DNA of 64,000 nt from CAYJPV01 sp964372095 (lineage in GTDB: Bacteria; Acidobacteriota; Vicinamibacteria; Vicinamibacterales; JAKQTR01): assembly GCA_964372095.1 (NCBI GenBank), contig CAYJPV010000028.1, positions 7,543-71,542 of the forward strand. The letters are read 5' to 3'. Within the stretch, counting starts at the first letter, position 1, and each line of letters begins with the position of its first letter. Shown here piece by piece: positions 8,468-17,704 of the stretch. The translations under genes and the position numbers were made by a program. The notes beneath the pieces were generated by a model. It did not search any database, was not told where the DNA came from, and saw only the letters and a program-made list of their open reading frames with translations.

Positions 8468-10438
8468 CTACCGTCCCCTCGCCCGCTCGCGCAGCGAGGC
8501 CTCCGTGGGCCCGTAGCCGTCGAGCAGCAGGTGTCCCACGGCGTAGGCGTTGTCGTCGCCCACCAGTGTCGTGACGAAGACGGTGTCGAAGCCGGCATTC
8601 TGGGCGCGCAGCGGGATGTCGACCACGTACGACGCCAGCCCGGCTGATCGCCGGTGTTGCGGCACCGGGCCCACGTCCACATGCGCCACTTTCTCGTACC
8701 GTTTCAGGAACACGATCCGGTACGTATCGTTCGAATCGAGCGACACGTCCAGAAAACGCCGGCCCGGCTTGTCGTCCACGCGCACCACAATCGGCGCGGA
8801 CGGCATCGACATCACCCCTGGCGCGTCCAACGGCGTCCCGTCGGCTTTCACCTCGGCCATGTCGGCCAGGGTCCTGATCGGCGCGCCATACCGGTAGTAG
8901 TCGTAATCGATCAGGTGATCGTACGCGCCGAGGTTCATCTTCAGGATGGCGTCAACACGCGGGCCGGTGAACAGCCGCTTCGACCGCACAATCAGACGCA
9001 GTTGTTCGTAATACTCCCGCATCCGCGGGTCCTGCATCTCGTTGGACGACGAGGCCAGCGACTCGCGATAGCCGGCGGGGATGAGCCGCCTGAAGTGCCC
9101 GGGCCGCCAGAACTCGTGGTACGTCGCCGGCAGCCGCGACAACAACGGATCGGCCAGCGCGCATTCGTCCAGCAGGTGCGACATCGGGCCGAAGTCGAGT
9201 CCCGCAGCCCCCATGAGCCCGCACGTATCGAGTACGTTCCAGTCCTTCTTCGCCGGGTTGCGCACGAACCACTCGGGCTGCGCGAACGACTCGCGGTTTG
9301 CGTGCATCAGGCTGTTGGTCTTGAAATAGAAGACCCGCTCGTCGACGATGCCGTTGTGTTTGGCGCCGCGGTCGTCGAAGCGGCTGTCGCTCTTGAGCGG
9401 CGGCCCCGCCGACGACGCGCCGACCACGGCCACGACGACGCCCACGGCGACCCAGAACGCGCGTGTGTTCGCCGTCATCCGGCTCACCAGCAGCACCGCC
9501 GCGAACGTCGGGACGGCCATGAAGCGGCCGGCCATGAAGTCGCCGCCGACACGCGCCACGAAGACGACGTAGAGCACGATGCCGACGGCCAGGCCGATCG
9601 CGTCGCGCCGGCGTTCGATGGCGGCCAGCACCACGGCGAAGACGACGAACACCGCCGTCAGCGGGTCACGATCGACGAGGTCGATCAGGTACAGCACGCC
9701 CTGGCGCCACAGTTCGCCCTGCGCAATCCCATGCGTCAGCTTGGCGTAGGCGGTGTTGGGGAACGGGAACCCGTAATACACGATCGAAAACGCGGTCCAC
9801 GCCAGCGCCGGCAGCGCGCCGATCGCCAGCGCCACCGCCACGGTCCCGGGGCGGCGCACACGCCAGCACGCCACGAGCATCAGCGGGGCCACGAGGAGGA
9901 TCTCGTCGGGACGGGTCAGATAGAGCAGCGAGCTCACGGTGGCGAGCCAGGCCAGCCACCGGCGGCCCGCCGTCCCGGAGAGGTACACCCCCACGAACGC
10001 GGCCAGCAGCACGTAGGACAACGGGTTCTCGAGGCCGGAGGTCGCGAAGTCCACGAACGCCCGCGAACACACGAGGGCGAGGGCCGCCACGATAGCCTGC
10101 TCGCGCGACGACGCACGCGTGACGGCGAGCCAAATCGCCACGAGCGACACGGCCATGCTGAGCAGGAACGTGGCGTAGTAGACGTTGCCCACCAGCAGGT
10201 ACGCGACGGTCAGGCACAGCACCCACAGCGGGTGCGTGAAGGTCTGCACACGTTCGGCCACGTTCTGCGTCAGCCCGTACCCGTGCGTGACGTTCATCAC
10301 CGTCCGCAGCGAAATCATCGCATCGTCGCTGATCCACGCCGTGCGAATGAGCACGGCCAGGAACACCACCAGGATCAGCAGGACGAACGTCCTGGTAACG
10401 GTTTCGGACCCTGCGCGTGCGGCCTGGTCAGCCGTCAT
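8468..10438 (-). CDS. Membrane glycosyltransferase, GT-C type (AftB/arabinofuranosyltransferase-like)
   Basis: 656 residues. The N-terminal half has about 9-10 transmembrane helices; the C-terminal 300 residues are soluble and probably periplasmic. After the first helix comes WISDDAMISLRTVMNVTHGYGLTQNVAERVQ (in part), an acidic-loop pattern shared with GT-C enzymes such as mycobacterial AftB that use polyprenyl-phosphate sugars. It is the last gene of a minus-strand operon; its ATG shares one base with the TGA of the peptidase gene (TGATG at 10436-10440). Family assignment rests on this motif and topology; donor and acceptor are unknown. Confidence 0.65.
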   Translation of the reverse strand: MTADQAARAGSETVTRTFVLLILVVFLAVLIRTAWISDDAMISLRTVMNVTHGYGLTQNVAERVQTFTHPLWVLCLTVAYLLVGNVYYATFLLSMAVSLVAIWLAVTRASSREQAIVAALALVCSRAFVDFATSGLENPLSYVLLAAFVGVYLSGTAGRRWLAWLATVSSLLYLTRPDEILLVAPLMLVACWRVRRPGTVAVALAIGALPALAWTAFSIVYYGFPFPNTAYAKLTHGIAQGELWRQGVLYLIDLVDRDPLTAVFVVFAVVLAAIERRRDAIGLAVGIVLYVVFVARVGGDFMAGRFMAVPTFAAVLLVSRMTANTRAFWVAVGVVVAVVGASSAGPPLKSDSRFDDRGAKHNGIVDERVFYFKTNSLMHANRESFAQPEWFVRNPAKKDWNVLDTCGLMGAAGLDFGPMSHLLDECALADPLLSRLPATYHEFWRPGHFRRLIPAGYRESLASSSNEMQDPRMREYYEQLRLIVRSKRLFTGPRVDAILKMNLGAYDHLIDYDYYRYGAPIRTLADMAEVKADGTPLDAPGVMSMPSAPIVVRVDDKPGRRFLDVSLDSNDTYRIVFLKRYEKVAHVDVGPVPQHRRSAGLASYVVDIPLRAQNAGFDTVFVTTLVGDDNAYAVGHLLLDGYGPTEASLRERARGR

Positions 10439-12366
10439 CAGTCTCGCGCCTCCGCGTAGGCCAGCATCTGGGCCGTGAAGTCGAGGGGATAACTGATCGT
10501 CACGTCGGTCATCCGGCCGTCGGCGTCCCTGACGGGATCCAGCCTGGGCATGACAAAACCCGTGTACGAGGGGAGGCTGACCCGCTGGACACGGGCCAGC
10601 ACTTCGTCACGCAGGCTGGCTTCGAAGTGAACGCCGTAGGTATCCACCAGCGCCCGGGCCGCCGCGTAGTCGCCCTGGCTCTTGATACGCTGGACTTCGG
10701 CCAGCAGCGTGGCCACGCCATCGTGAACGGCATGCGGATCCGACACGACGTAGAACGTCTTGCCGTCGCGCCACCGCTCCTGGATGCCGCGTGTGTTCGC
10801 CATGATCCAGCGGACGATCAGCTGGCGGTTCCGCATGTGGTCTTCTTCGATCTGCGTGCCTTCGCGGATGCGGCGCAGCTGGACCAGCGCATTGCGCGCA
10901 AACGCCTCGTAGGCCGCCCGCACGATGTCACCCTGCTCGCCGGCGGGCACGAGCCCCAGTTCGGCGAGTTTCGGGTTCGAGACGAAGTACAACGCCACCA
11001 GGTCTGCCCGCGACTCTTCGATGGTCGAGTAGACGTCGCGCAACGCCGCCTGTGGCGACGTCTCGAGGCGCGGGTCCACCCGGCCCGACGCGTGGCCGAT
11101 GACCTCGTGCATATTCGTGGTCAGTTCGCCCGCGACACTCGCCCACGTGACGGCCCGCTCGGCTTCTTCGTGGGTCCACGAGAACTCGGCCCAGTACGCC
11201 TGCGGCATGGCCTGCTCGTAGGCGAACATGACGTTCGACATCGACACCGACTTGCTGCCGTACTCGGCCCGAATGCGGTCGTCGTTCGGGAGGTTGATGC
11301 CGATGGGCGTGACCGGCCCCGAATCGCCCGTCTCGATCACCACGTCAATCGCATTCGCGGTGACGCCGGTGATCCCGGGTTTGCGGTAGGCCGGGTCGAA
11401 CGGCATCTGGTCTTCGAACCACTGGGCGTGACGCGCGATCGTCCGGATGGCCTCGGTTTTCTCGCGGTTCACGTAGAACACCGCCGATTCCCACGCGCCT
11501 TTCATGCCCCGGGCATCGAGGTACACCTCGATGAAGCCGTTGATGGTGTCCACGGCCGACTCGCGGTCCCGCACCCATGCGATGTCGTAGGCCTCGCGAT
11601 CCGCACGTTCGCCGGTCTGATAACACCGCACGAGGGCGCGCAGCGCCTCCTGCGTGGGTTCCGGCGCGTACGGCACTGCCGCCTCCAGATACCGGATGAC
11701 GGCCCTGATCCGGGCGTCGTACCGTCCACCCACGCGGTACACCTCCTCAACCAGGCGGCCGTCCCGCTTCACGAGCCTCGAGTTCAGGGGGTACTGCTCC
11801 ACGAACCCGTCGAGGTCGGCCAGGGCCACGCCGTCGTACAGGTTGTTGGCGCTGGCCTCGAGGATGTCCACCCCGCGCCCGGGCGTCTTGTTGGTCACCA
11901 CGGGATCGACGGCCGCGTCGAAAAACAGCGGACGCATCCGGCGCAGGAGGTCGTCGATCGTTTCTCCCGCCCGCAGCGGCACCATCGCGCCCGCGCCGGC
12001 CGCCGCATACACCGCCCGGTCGAAGGCGTCCGGTTCGCACCGCGGGACGAACTTCCGCGCCGTCAGGTTGTTGTGGGGACCCGAGTTCAGCCAGAACAGC
12101 TTCGTATAGTGGTGGACCCGCGCCAGCGTGTCGGCGTCGACGGCGTCGCCGTGCCGCACCACGGCTTCGAGCACGGTCCGCATCTCGAGACTGTGCGCGT
12201 ACCGCTGGTCGTAATAGATGTCGCGGCCGGCAATAGCCGCCTGCGACAGGTGGTACGCCAGGATCCGATCCCGCGGGGACAAGCCCTCGAAGCCGTCGGC
12301 GTACAACTGCACGACGGCCGCATCTTCCACGCGCTCCAGCAGGTACGGGCGGGCCGGGACGCTCAT
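10438..12366 (-). CDS. Dipeptidyl-peptidase III-like zinc peptidase (family M49)
   Basis: 642 residues, cytosolic, no signal peptide. It contains HEVIGHASG near residue 418, fitting the M49 zinc motif HExxxH, and EESRAD about 30 residues later, fitting the EExxA/D third-ligand motif. The upstream region FWLNSGPHNNLTARKFVP fits the M49 substrate-binding segment. Family members remove dipeptides from oligopeptide N-termini, although bacterial relatives vary. The start overlaps the preceding gene by four bases (ATGA at 12363-12366), and the stop overlaps the next start, so it is translationally coupled on both sides. Confidence 0.85.
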   Translation of the reverse strand: MSVPARPYLLERVEDAAVVQLYADGFEGLSPRDRILAYHLSQAAIAGRDIYYDQRYAHSLEMRTVLEAVVRHGDAVDADTLARVHHYTKLFWLNSGPHNNLTARKFVPRCEPDAFDRAVYAAAGAGAMVPLRAGETIDDLLRRMRPLFFDAAVDPVVTNKTPGRGVDILEASANNLYDGVALADLDGFVEQYPLNSRLVKRDGRLVEEVYRVGGRYDARIRAVIRYLEAAVPYAPEPTQEALRALVRCYQTGERADREAYDIAWVRDRESAVDTINGFIEVYLDARGMKGAWESAVFYVNREKTEAIRTIARHAQWFEDQMPFDPAYRKPGITGVTANAIDVVIETGDSGPVTPIGINLPNDDRIRAEYGSKSVSMSNVMFAYEQAMPQAYWAEFSWTHEEAERAVTWASVAGELTTNMHEVIGHASGRVDPRLETSPQAALRDVYSTIEESRADLVALYFVSNPKLAELGLVPAGEQGDIVRAAYEAFARNALVQLRRIREGTQIEEDHMRNRQLIVRWIMANTRGIQERWRDGKTFYVVSDPHAVHDGVATLLAEVQRIKSQGDYAAARALVDTYGVHFEASLRDEVLARVQRVSLPSYTGFVMPRLDPVRDADGRMTDVTISYPLDFTAQMLAYAEARD

Positions 12367-13748
12367 ACGGTGACGGTTTCTTTGTAGACGGGGACGTGCA
12401 CGGGCCAGCCCAGTTCCTCCTCGATGCGGACGCGGAGGGCTTCCTGCGCCACGGGCTCGCCATGGACGACGTAGGTCATGTCCGGGGCGTCGCGGAAGCC
12501 GCCCAGCCAGCGCATGATTTCATTCCCGTCGGCGTGGGCCGACATCGAGTCGATCGACGCCACCTGCGCGGCCACGGGAATGTAGTGCCCGTGGATCTTC
12601 ACCTCTGTCGCGCCTTCGAGCATACGCCGCCCGCGTGTGCCTTCGGCCTGGTACCCGACGAAGAGCACGGTATTGTTGGGGTTCGGCAAGGCGGCCTTGA
12701 GGTGCCACAGGACACGTCCGCCGGTGGCCATGCCGCTGGCCGAAATGATGATCGCCGGCGCGGTGCCCGCCTGCAGTTCCTGCGACTGGCGGGGCGACGT
12801 CACGGCGGTGAATCGCCGCGTGGTGAAGGCCCCCATCTGCCCGCGTCGCGCCTGCATATCGGGGTCGAGATCCTGACTGTGGCTCGCGTAGTGTTTCAGG
12901 GCGTCGACGGCCATCGGGCTGTCCACGTACACCGGCACGACGGGGATACGCCCGGCCTCTTCCAGGCGTTTGAGCCAGTAGATCACTTCTTCGACGCGCC
13001 CGACGGCAAACGCGGGAATGATCACCCGCCCGCGCCGCTTAATCGTCGCCTTCACGATCTCCGCCAACTTCTCGCCATCGTCATCCGCCCCGTGCTGGCG
13101 GTTGCCGTAGGTCGACTCGACGAGCAGGATGTCGGCGTGTTCGACACGCTGCGGATCCGGCAGGACGGGGCGATCGTAACGGCCGAGGTCGCCGCCGAAG
13201 AGGATCTCCCGGCCGCCGTCGCCGCCGAGGCGCATACGGACGAACGACGACCCCAGCAGGTGGCCGGCGTCGAGGAACTCGACCGTGATGTCGCCGCCGA
13301 TGGGCATCGGCCGTTCGTACCCGACCGGCTGCAAATGGGCGAGGGCCGCCGTCGCGTCTTCTTCGGTGAAGAGGGGCAGCGCCGGAGCGTGTTTCGAATA
13401 CCCGCCGCGATTGGCTTCGCGCGCGTCTTCTTCGGCGATCCGGCCGGCATCCGGCAACAGGATCCGGCAGAGTCCGGCGGTGGCCGACGTGCAGAACGCG
13501 CGACCGGTGAACCCTTCTTTCACGAGGCGGGGCAGGTAGCCGGAATGGTCGATGTGCGCGTGCGTCAGCACGACCACGTCAATCTCGCTTGCGGGAATGG
13601 GCAGGGGCGCCCAGTTGCGTTCGCGCAGTTCTTTGAGGCCCTGATACATGCCGCAGTCGACGAGAATGCGGCGGCTGCCCGTCTCGACCAGATATTTCGA
13701 ACCCGTGACCGTGCCTGCCGCCCCGAGAAACGTGATGGAAGAACTCAT
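12363..13748 (-). CDS. Beta-CASP metallo-beta-lactamase-fold ribonuclease (CPSF/YSH1-like)
   Basis: 461 residues. The metallo-beta-lactamase part starts ITFLGAAGTVTGSKYLVE and carries the HAHIDHSG zinc motif at 63-70. The beta-CASP insert follows (VLPDPQRVEHADILLVESTYGNR in part), then IISASGMATGGRVLWHL, SAHADGNEIMRW and a C-terminal VVHGEP. This layout belongs to the RNA-specificity-factor group related to CPSF-73 and archaeal/bacterial TTHA0252, which are RNA endonucleases. It overlaps both neighbours by ATGA junctions, so it is made in step with a PLP enzyme and a peptidase of no obvious shared pathway. Confidence 0.9.
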   Translation of the reverse strand: MSSSITFLGAAGTVTGSKYLVETGSRRILVDCGMYQGLKELRERNWAPLPIPASEIDVVVLTHAHIDHSGYLPRLVKEGFTGRAFCTSATAGLCRILLPDAGRIAEEDAREANRGGYSKHAPALPLFTEEDATAALAHLQPVGYERPMPIGGDITVEFLDAGHLLGSSFVRMRLGGDGGREILFGGDLGRYDRPVLPDPQRVEHADILLVESTYGNRQHGADDDGEKLAEIVKATIKRRGRVIIPAFAVGRVEEVIYWLKRLEEAGRIPVVPVYVDSPMAVDALKHYASHSQDLDPDMQARRGQMGAFTTRRFTAVTSPRQSQELQAGTAPAIIISASGMATGGRVLWHLKAALPNPNNTVLFVGYQAEGTRGRRMLEGATEVKIHGHYIPVAAQVASIDSMSAHADGNEIMRWLGGFRDAPDMTYVVHGEPVAQEALRVRIEEELGWPVHVPVYKETVTV

Positions 13749-14728
13749 GCCAGCAACCCCACTTGGCCGCCCGTGTGCCAGAAGAGCACCGAACGGACGT
13801 CGCCGAACGCGCCGTCGCGCAGCCCCCCAATGAGGCCCGCCGCCGCTTTCGCTGTGTACCAGTGATCCACGAAGACGCCTTCGTGGCGGGCCAGGAGGTG
13901 TGCGGCCTCCCGGGAGGCATCCGTCGGGATGCCGTAACCGTCGCCGATTCGTGTGTCGTCAACCTCGATGGGCCGCGCGTCGGCGAATGCGCCGCCATCG
14001 ACTCCCAGCATCTCGCCGATGCCCGCAATCACCGCCCGCACGTTGTCGCGCAGGCTCGCCGCCGGTTCGTCCGCGCTCACGCCCAGCACGCGCGTGGGCA
14101 GGCCGAACAGCGTGCAGCCCGCCGTGAGGCCGGCCTGCGTGCCGGCGGAAGACGACGCGTGCACGATGAGGTCGGGCACCAGGCCCTGATCGACCAGTTC
14201 GCCGACAGCCAGCGCGAGGCCGAGCGCACCGAGCGGCGTCGAGGCGCCCAGAGGAATTTCGACTGGTTTGCGGCCCTGGTCGCGCAGATCGGCCGCCAGC
14301 GCGGCCATGGTCGGGACACGGTCCGCCCGGCCCGGAACGATGTGCACCTCGGCACCGAGCAACTCGTCGAGGAGGAAGTTGCCAGTGGCCACGGCGGGCC
14401 GGGTGCCGTTCAGCACCAGGACGCACCGCATGCCGAGCACGGCCGCCGCCGCGGCCGTGGCCCGGCAGTGGTTCGACTGTACGCCGCCGACTGTCATGAG
14501 CGTGTCGGCGCCGTCGGCCAACGCCGCGGCTGTCACGAACGCCAGCTTGCGGACCTTGTTGCCGCCGAACCCGAACGGGATCGCGTCATCACGCTTGATC
14601 GACAACCGGGGCCCGGCGCCGAGCGCGGCACGGAGCCGGAGCATGTCGTGGACGGGCGAGGGTTGTGTCCAGAGTGCCGTTCGCGGCCACGCGCGCAGGC
14701 GCGCGACTGCCGTCGTATAGTCGTACAT
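13745..14728 (-). CDS. PLP-dependent D-cysteine desulfhydrase / ACC deaminase family enzyme
   Basis: 327 residues, tryptophan-synthase-beta (fold type II) PLP family. FGFGGNKVRKL gives the Schiff-base lysine (K58), followed by TVGGVQSNHCRATAAAAAVLG, the substrate/PLP phosphate region typical of the DcyD/ACC deaminase group. Family members cleave D-cysteine to pyruvate, H2S and ammonia, or ACC to 2-oxobutyrate; sequence alone does not decide between them. It is first in the 14728-8468 operon. Its stop overlaps the nuclease start (ATGA). The MTHFR-like gene lies divergently, about 75 bp away. Confidence 0.85.
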   Translation of the reverse strand: MYDYTTAVARLRAWPRTALWTQPSPVHDMLRLRAALGAGPRLSIKRDDAIPFGFGGNKVRKLAFVTAAALADGADTLMTVGGVQSNHCRATAAAAAVLGMRCVLVLNGTRPAVATGNFLLDELLGAEVHIVPGRADRVPTMAALAADLRDQGRKPVEIPLGASTPLGALGLALAVGELVDQGLVPDLIVHASSSAGTQAGLTAGCTLFGLPTRVLGVSADEPAASLRDNVRAVIAGIGEMLGVDGGAFADARPIEVDDTRIGDGYGIPTDASREAAHLLARHEGVFVDHWYTAKAAAGLIGGLRDGAFGDVRSVLFWHTGGQVGLLA

Positions 14729-14803
14729 CGCGCCTATTGTATACTTCGAGCGGGGCTCCCCCTCAGACCGCCTGTCGGCCTCGTCAACCGGATCGCCCGT
14801 GCC

Positions 14804-15658
14804 GTGCCCAATCCACGTTTTCTCCAGTCGTTCGCGTCGTCACCGGTGTTCGTGTCCGCCGAGTTGCGCCCGCCGCGCGCGGAACTGCAGACACACGAAG
14901 GCATGGACGCGTGGATCGACACCTACCACACCGTGCGGAGGCTGACGCGTGACGGAACCATGGTGTTCCTGACCGACAGCGCCGTGGGCACGCCCGAAGA
15001 AGACAACCTGCGGCACCTGGTCACCAATCTCGGATCCGACGCGCCGTGGGAACGCGTGGTGCCGTTCCTGACATCGAAACACCCGCTGGACTATTGCCTC
15101 GCGTACGCCGACCGCGCGGTCCAGCAGGGGTTCCCGGCGCTCGTCGTGCTTGGCGGCGACAAACACGTGGGCACGCCACGCTGCATGGAGCATGCGTGGC
15201 AGTTGCGGCAGGCTATCCGCGAACAGCAACCGGATCTGATTCTGGGCGGGTGGGCCAACCCCCACGTCGACCCGGCGTGGCAGGCCGATCTGCTGGCCGC
15301 CCCGTCGTTCACGGGCGAGTTCTACCTGACGCAGATCGTGTCGCACCACCACGCCGCGCTGGTGGCACGGTTCCTCCAGGAAGCCGCGGCGCGAGACCTC
15401 ACGATGCCGGGCGTCTTCGGCGTGTTCTATTACCGCAGCGCCAACCTGAAGACGCTCCACATGCTGCGCGAATTCCTGCCCGTGCCGGTGGACGGACTTG
15501 TCGCCGATTTCGCCCGGGGCCTCACCGCCACGGACGTGTGCGCGTTGTCGATTCGCGCCCTGATGGACGCCGGCGTGCGCCACTTCTACATCTCGAACCT
15601 GCCCGTCACCCGCGCCACGCAGACGCTTGGGGAGATCATGCGCAAGGCGGGGATTTGA
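14804..15658 (+). CDS. Methylenetetrahydrofolate reductase-like TIM-barrel protein
   Basis: About 284 residues. I place the start at the GTG at 14804 (VPNPRFLQSFASSPVFVSAELRPPR), because VSAELRPPR is the first beta strand of MetF-like barrels; the ATG at 14903 would remove it. Later strands fit the family: PALVVLGGDKHVGTPRC, LILGGWANPHVDP, FYLTQIVSHHHAALV and PGVFGVFYYRSANLKTLHML. MetF reduces methylene-THF using FAD; this divergent paralogue may have another role. No partner methyltransferase is nearby. Convergent with the MBL gene. Confidence 0.65.
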   Translation: MPNPRFLQSFASSPVFVSAELRPPRAELQTHEGMDAWIDTYHTVRRLTRDGTMVFLTDSAVGTPEEDNLRHLVTNLGSDAPWERVVPFLTSKHPLDYCLAYADRAVQQGFPALVVLGGDKHVGTPRCMEHAWQLRQAIREQQPDLILGGWANPHVDPAWQADLLAAPSFTGEFYLTQIVSHHHAALVARFLQEAAARDLTMPGVFGVFYYRSANLKTLHMLREFLPVPVDGLVADFARGLTATDVCALSIRALMDAGVRHFYISNLPVTRATQTLGEIMRKAGI

Positions 15659-15799
15659 TAGAGGCTTGAGGCTTGAGGCTTGAGGCCTGGGGCTTGGGGT
15701 GAGACACAAGCAAGAAGCAAGAAGCCAGAAGCAGAAGCATTCTTGCTTCCTGCTTCTACCCATGTTCCTTGCCCCTTGCCCCTTGTCCCTTGCCCCTGG
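15659..15799. repeat. Heptad arrays with inverted arms between convergent genes
   Basis: GAGGCTT units (15661-15690) and AGAAGCA/AGAAGCC units (15712-15738) face TTGCTTC/CTGCTTC units (15743-15757), followed by CCCCTTG units to about 15799. The AGAAGCA and TGCTTCT arms can pair, consistent with a bidirectional terminator. No ORF. Confidence 0.8.
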
Positions 15800-16606
15800 C
15801 TACCTGGGCACCGTGACGACCGTGCCCACGCCGCCCCGGACGAAGTGATCGCCGTACTCCTGCTGGAACAGCCGGATTGCCGCCTCACCCGTGCAGTGGG
15901 TCGGTCCGGCCCACGCCACGCCCAATGACTTGAACTCGGCGATGACGCGTTTTACGTCATCGGGTGGTGTCTTCATCAGGTGGAACCCGCCGATGACCAT
16001 GTGAATCGGCCGCTTCGTGGTCTCGGCAATCCGTTTGAGCATCGACACGATTCCCGGGTGGGCGCAGCCGACGATGACGACCGAGCCGTCGGGGGTGTCG
16101 ACGACCAGAGCCAGTTCGTGCAGGCCGCCATCGGCAATCATCTCGTGAGTCACCGTGAAGCCGGGAAACACCTGGACCGGCGTGGCGTCGGAGACCATGA
16201 TCCGTCTGGCGCCGATACGCGTGAGGGCGGCTTCCACCTGCGGCCCGAGCACGAAGTGTTCACCCACATAGACCGGCAGCCCGGGCATCGCGGGCAACGC
16301 GTCGATGCCTTTGGTGTGGTCGGCATGCTGGTGCGACAGGACGAGCGCCTGCGCACGGGACGGATCCACCTTCAGCGCGGCCAGGTTGTGCCGAAAGATG
16401 TCCGGGTTCGTGCCCGTGTCGAACAGCACCGTGTGTCCGTGGCCTTCGATCAGGCACGCAAACCCCCAGTCGGCTGTCGTTCCGGGGACGTCGAGGGTGT
16501 TGTCGTAGAGATACGTGATTCGCAGCGTGGGACTTTGCGCCGCTACGGCCAGGCACGCGAGCAGCGTCCCGCCAACGCAGACCAGGGCGATCGATGCGCC
16601 TTTCAT
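15800..16606 (-). CDS. Exported MBL-fold metallo-hydrolase (tRNase Z/MptA-like subgroup)
   Basis: 268 residues from the ATG at 16606, which is preceded by GGAGG 6 bp away; longer readings run into repeats. There is an N-terminal signal sequence (MKGASIALVCVGGTLLACLAVAAQS). The zinc-binding HQHADH motif follows VLFDTGTNPDIF; later VIVGCAHPGIVSMLKRI and VIGGFHLM supply further ligands, the pattern of the 7,8-dihydropterin-methyl-aminobenzene phosphate synthase-like MBL subgroup. Substrate unknown. The gap to the divergent SDR gene carries a REP-like hairpin. Confidence 0.8.
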   Translation of the reverse strand: MKGASIALVCVGGTLLACLAVAAQSPTLRITYLYDNTLDVPGTTADWGFACLIEGHGHTVLFDTGTNPDIFRHNLAALKVDPSRAQALVLSHQHADHTKGIDALPAMPGLPVYVGEHFVLGPQVEAALTRIGARRIMVSDATPVQVFPGFTVTHEMIADGGLHELALVVDTPDGSVVIVGCAHPGIVSMLKRIAETTKRPIHMVIGGFHLMKTPPDDVKRVIAEFKSLGVAWAGPTHCTGEAAIRLFQQEYGDHFVRGGVGTVVTVPR

Positions 16607-16678
16607 GCCAACCTCCAGCAGGGGCTGGGGGCCATGCGGTATTGGTTTGCCGTAAACAGCCTGGGGGATACGGGCGTG

Positions 16679-16717
16679 TCCGCCTTGGCTGTAGGGAGCC
16701 CGAAGGGCGACGGCGGA
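16679..16717 (-). repeat. REP-like hairpin, copy 2 (variant with longer arm)
   Basis: TCCGCCTTGGCTGTAGGGAG then CCCGAAGGGCGACGGCGGA: same family as 6059 but with about 10 extra bases in one arm. It is followed by CCCCTTG and CCCCAAT heptads up to 16776, just before the SDR start. Confidence 0.7.
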
Positions 16718-16791
16718 TGCCCCTTGCCCCTTGTCCCTGCCTTCCCCAATCCCCAATCCCCAATCCCCAATCCCCAGCCTATGATGTCCCC

Positions 16792-17532
16792 ATGCACCTA
16801 CAGGACCGCGTGATGCTCATCACCGGCGCCCGCCGCATCGGTGCGGTGCTGGCTCTGGAAGCCGCCGCCCGCGGGGCAGACGTTGCGATCGTGTACCGCC
16901 AGTCGCGCGACGAAGCCACCGCGGCCGCCAACTCGGTCAAGGCCCTGGGGCGAAGGGCCGCCGTGATCCAGGCCGATCTCGCCGACGGTGCGTCGTGCCG
17001 CCGCCTGGTGGACGAAGCCGCCCGCGAACTGGGCCGCCTCGACGTCCTCGTGAACATGGCCTCGGTCTACAGGTCGAAGCCCTTCGACGATCTGGACGAG
17101 AACGCCTGGGACGCCGGCCTGGCCATCGACCTGAAAGCGGCCTTCCTGTGCGCCAGAGCCGCCGTTCCCCACCTCCGCATCGCCGGCGGCGGCCGCATCG
17201 TCAACATCGCGGACTGGCTGCCGGCAAGCGGCCGGCCTCGTTACACGGGATTCGTGCCGTACTACGTCGCCAAAGCCGGCGTGATCGCGCTGACCGAAGC
17301 GCTGGCCCTCGAACTGGCGCCGGACCACATCCTCGTCAACGCCGTGGCCCCCGGCCCCATCGTGCCCCCGCCCGGTGTGAGTGAAGAAGAGATCAAGGCC
17401 GTCGAAGAAGCGACGCCCCTCGGGCGCTGGGGCGGCGAGATCGAAATCGCCCGGGCCGTCCTCTATCTCGTGGAATCGGACTTCGTCACGGGCGAGGTCA
17501 TCCGCGTGGACGGGGGAAGGCACTTGCGGTAG
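16792..17532 (+). CDS. Short-chain dehydrogenase/reductase (pteridine reductase/FabG-like)
   Basis: 246 residues from the ATG at 16792. The N-terminal MLITGARRIGAVLALEAAARG is the cofactor motif, with the ARRIG variant common in pteridine-reductase-like SDRs and an Arg favouring NADPH. Catalytic residues fit YYVAKAGVIALTEALALELAP (Tyr-x3-Lys). The end, VTGEVIRVDGGRHL, matches the classical SDR terminus. It may reduce dihydropterins or other carbonyls. An MTHFR-like protein and a pterin-related MBL-type protein are neighbours, a weak hint of pterin/folate chemistry. The longer open frame upstream is repeat DNA. Confidence 0.85.
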   Translation: MHLQDRVMLITGARRIGAVLALEAAARGADVAIVYRQSRDEATAAANSVKALGRRAAVIQADLADGASCRRLVDEAARELGRLDVLVNMASVYRSKPFDDLDENAWDAGLAIDLKAAFLCARAAVPHLRIAGGGRIVNIADWLPASGRPRYTGFVPYYVAKAGVIALTEALALELAPDHILVNAVAPGPIVPPPGVSEEEIKAVEEATPLGRWGGEIEIARAVLYLVESDFVTGEVIRVDGGRHLR

Positions 17533-17587
17533 GGATCGGCTTGAGGCCTGAGGCTTGCGGCCTGCGGCCAGCCCCGAGTCCCGCCTG

Positions 17588-17616
17588 TCCGCCATAGCCC
17601 GAAGGGCGACGGCGGA
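17588..17616 (-). repeat. REP-like hairpin, copy 3, within a heptad region
   Basis: TCCGCCATAGCCCGAAGGGC then GACGGCGGA. The 17533-17704 gap also has GAGGCTT/GCGGCCT units before it and CCCCTTG/CCCATGC units after it, running to 2 bp before the trkH start region. No gene. Confidence 0.8.
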
Positions 17617-17704
17617 TGCCCCTTGCCCCTTGCCCCTTGTCCCTACCCATGCCCCATGTCCCATGCCCCATGCCCCTAGCCCCTTGCCCCTTGCCCCTAG
17701 TAAG

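Noticed and set aside
13763..14803. Long plus-strand open frame ahead of the MTHFR-like gene
   Set aside because: It is antisense to the PLP desulfhydrase gene, Arg/His-rich and without family motifs; only the part after 14804 is coding.
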